Assembly (NCBI GenBank): GCA_900313545.1
Contig: OMRS01000018.1
Location: 1 to 6,491 of the forward strand
From: an uncultured Eubacteriales bacterium
Lineage (GTDB): Bacteria; Bacillota_A; Clostridia; Christensenellales; Aristaeellaceae
Reading direction: 5' to 3'
DNA: 6,491 nt
Shown here: positions 5,674 through 6,491 of the stretch, in pieces
Numbering within the stretch: position 1 is the first letter of the stretch
Layout of the letters: every line of letters begins with the position of its first letter
Translations under genes and position numbers: made by a program
The notes under the pieces: model-generated
Database searches by the model: none
Told to the model about the DNA's origin: nothing
Seen by the model: the letters and a program-made list of their open reading frames with translations, nothing else

Positions 5674-5793
5674 TATGGCAATTCAATAACGATTCAAAAC
5701 GGCTGCAGAGGTTTTGCGCGAGGTCGGTGTTCCCCGCTGTACGGGAAAGCGCTGACAGGATTCGACCGATCATCTGAAAGAGGAGAAGATACC
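5674..5793 (+). promoter_or_regulatory. 5' leader with a possible fold upstream of the repeat protein
   Basis: The leader contains GGTCG (5722-5726) paired with CGACC (5763-5767), enclosing TTCCC (5730-5734) paired with GGGAA (5743-5747). The ribosome binding site AGGAG (5781-5785) lies 8 bases before the ATG, outside this fold. I recognise no known riboswitch core. The length and nested pairing make some post-transcriptional control possible, but short stems like these also arise by chance. Confidence 0.3.
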
Positions 5794-6491
5794 ATGAAGA
5801 AAAGAATTCTTTCCATGCTCATCTGCCTGGTGCTGCTGTGTGCCACGACAGTTCCTGCTCTGGTGGTTGCGGAAATACATATCTACCACGCAGACGGATC
5901 GGTCACCACCTATGAGAAAACACAGAGGCAAAACAAAAAGAAGAAAAGGAAGTCGACACGGTCGTCGCGGTCCAACTGGGTGCAGACGCCGTATTATCCG
6001 GGCGCCTATCCCGGAACTGTGTACTACAATGAGCCGGTGTATGATCCTTACGGATATACGGAGATTCCTTACGCATATTCACAGATCCCCTATGCGTATC
6101 CGCAGGTCCCCTATAATGCTGCTCAGGCTCAGTATGAAGCCAGTATTCCGTATCTGTACCCCTCTGCAAACGCGCCGGCAAACGGGGGAACCGCGGTTGC
6201 GCCGAATTACGGCCAGCCGGCGACTCAGCCGAACTATGGCCAGCCGGCGACCCAGCCGAACTACGGCCAGCCGGCGGCTCAGCCGAACTACGGCCAGCCG
6301 GCGACCCAGCCGAACTATGGCCAGCCGGCGACCCAGCCGAATTACGGTCAGCCGGCGACCCAGCCGAACTATGGCCAGTCGGCGACCCAGCCGAACTATG
6401 GCCAGCCGGTGACGCAGCCTGCCGCTCAGTCCGGAAACGGCCTGCAGCCTGCCAGCCAGCCGGCAACGCAGCCTGCCACCCGGCCGAATAA
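5794..6491 (+). CDS. Secreted Tyr/Pro/Gln-rich repeat protein (3' end outside window)
   Basis: I do not recognise this protein. The frame is open from the ATG at 5794 to the right edge, giving 232 residues without a stop; the TAA visible at the very end is out of frame. Residues 1-26 are a signal peptide (MKKR, hydrophobic core, VVA|E), with no proper lipobox. Residues 42-59 are a Lys/Arg-rich patch. Residues 62-122 contain 16 tyrosines in a Pro-rich context, including a 7-residue pattern IPYAY (91-95, 98-102) with a third, weaker copy at 105. Residues 137-208 are eight 9-residue repeats near PNYGQPATQ, followed by a degenerate Gln/Pro/Ala tail. It should be exported and largely disordered. 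The basic patch could hold anionic wall polymers or polysaccharide, and the Tyr-rich parts could self-associate or be cross-linked. A surface, matrix or spore-coat-like role is inferred from composition and from the polysaccharide enzyme gene upstream. AGGAG at 5781-5785 sets the start. Confidence 0.85.
   Translation, partial: MKKRILSMLICLVLLCATTVPALVVAEIHIYHADGSVTTYEKTQRQNKKKKRKSTRSSRSNWVQTPYYPGAYPGTVYYNEPVYDPYGYTEIPYAYSQIPYAYPQVPYNAAQAQYEASIPYLYPSANAPANGGTAVAPNYGQPATQPNYGQPATQPNYGQPAAQPNYGQPATQPNYGQPATQPNYGQPATQPNYGQSATQPNYGQPVTQPAAQSGNGLQPASQPATQPATRPN
6202..6417 (+). repeat. Eight tandem 27-bp units in the repeat protein gene
   Basis: Eight head-to-tail 27-bp units start at 6202, 6229, 6256, 6283, 6310, 6337, 6364 and 6391. 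Each encodes PNYGQPATQ or a one-residue variant: A for T in unit 3, S for P in unit 7, V for A in unit 8. Units 2 and 5 are identical in DNA, and most other differences are silent third-base changes in AAC/AAT, TAC/TAT and GGC/GGT. The repeats are young and in frame, so copy number could change without breaking the gene. Confidence 0.95.

Noticed and set aside
6202..6417. CRISPR-like array
   Set aside because: The 27-bp units are directly adjacent without spacers and are codons of an exported protein, so this is a coding tandem repeat.
5840..6466. Frames on both strands across the repeat region (5840-6412 plus, 5903-6466 minus)
   Set aside because: Their repetitive Arg/Ser or Ala/Gly/Ser products simply mirror the 27-bp units. 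The frame from 5794 has the promoter, SD site and signal peptide.

Overview
The window looks like a chromosomal segment of a GC-rich, low-complexity-free Gram-positive anaerobe, most likely in Bacillota (Clostridia-like). This rests on strong AGGAGG-type ribosome binding sites, a DUF1292 acidic protein, a single-domain DtxR/MntR regulator and a UvrC of the Bacillota type. I cannot place it to genus from sequence alone.

Layout from left to right. Positions 1-348 hold no convincing gene, only a weak short reading frame on the + strand and a hairpin terminator (281-312) that serves the minus-strand gene to its right. Positions 349-1179 (minus) encode a secreted substrate-binding protein of the MetQ/NlpA family. 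Its conserved blocks are in swapped order: the half that is normally C-terminal comes first, straight after the signal peptide, and the normally N-terminal half comes last. This is a natural circular permutation within one uninterrupted reading frame with its own promoter, ribosome binding site and terminator. It also lacks the lipobox cysteine. Upstream lies a leader of about 120 nt that can fold into two mutually exclusive structures, one of which would bury the ribosome binding site. No MetN or MetI transporter subunit is in the window.

Positions 1461-1850 (minus) encode a DtxR/MntR-family metal-dependent repressor, with a promoter and a candidate self-operator. Divergent from it is a tight three-gene + strand cluster at 1978-5614: a DUF1292 protein, the nucleotide-excision-repair nuclease subunit UvrC, and a membrane sugar-phosphate transferase of the WcaJ type that starts extracellular polysaccharide assembly on undecaprenyl phosphate. 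The gaps of 12-13 bp and the strong ribosome binding sites suggest co-transcription, although repair and polysaccharide synthesis are not functionally linked in an obvious way.

After a near-consensus promoter (5645-5673) and a 5' leader of about 115 nt comes a secreted protein of unusual composition that runs off the right edge. It has a signal peptide, a Lys/Arg patch, a tyrosine/proline-rich region and at least eight 9-residue repeats of the form PNYGQPATQ. With a polysaccharide-initiating enzyme next door, a cell-surface or matrix role is a reasonable guess, but only a guess.

The most unusual items are the permuted MetQ-like protein with its switch-like leader, and the Tyr-rich repeat protein.
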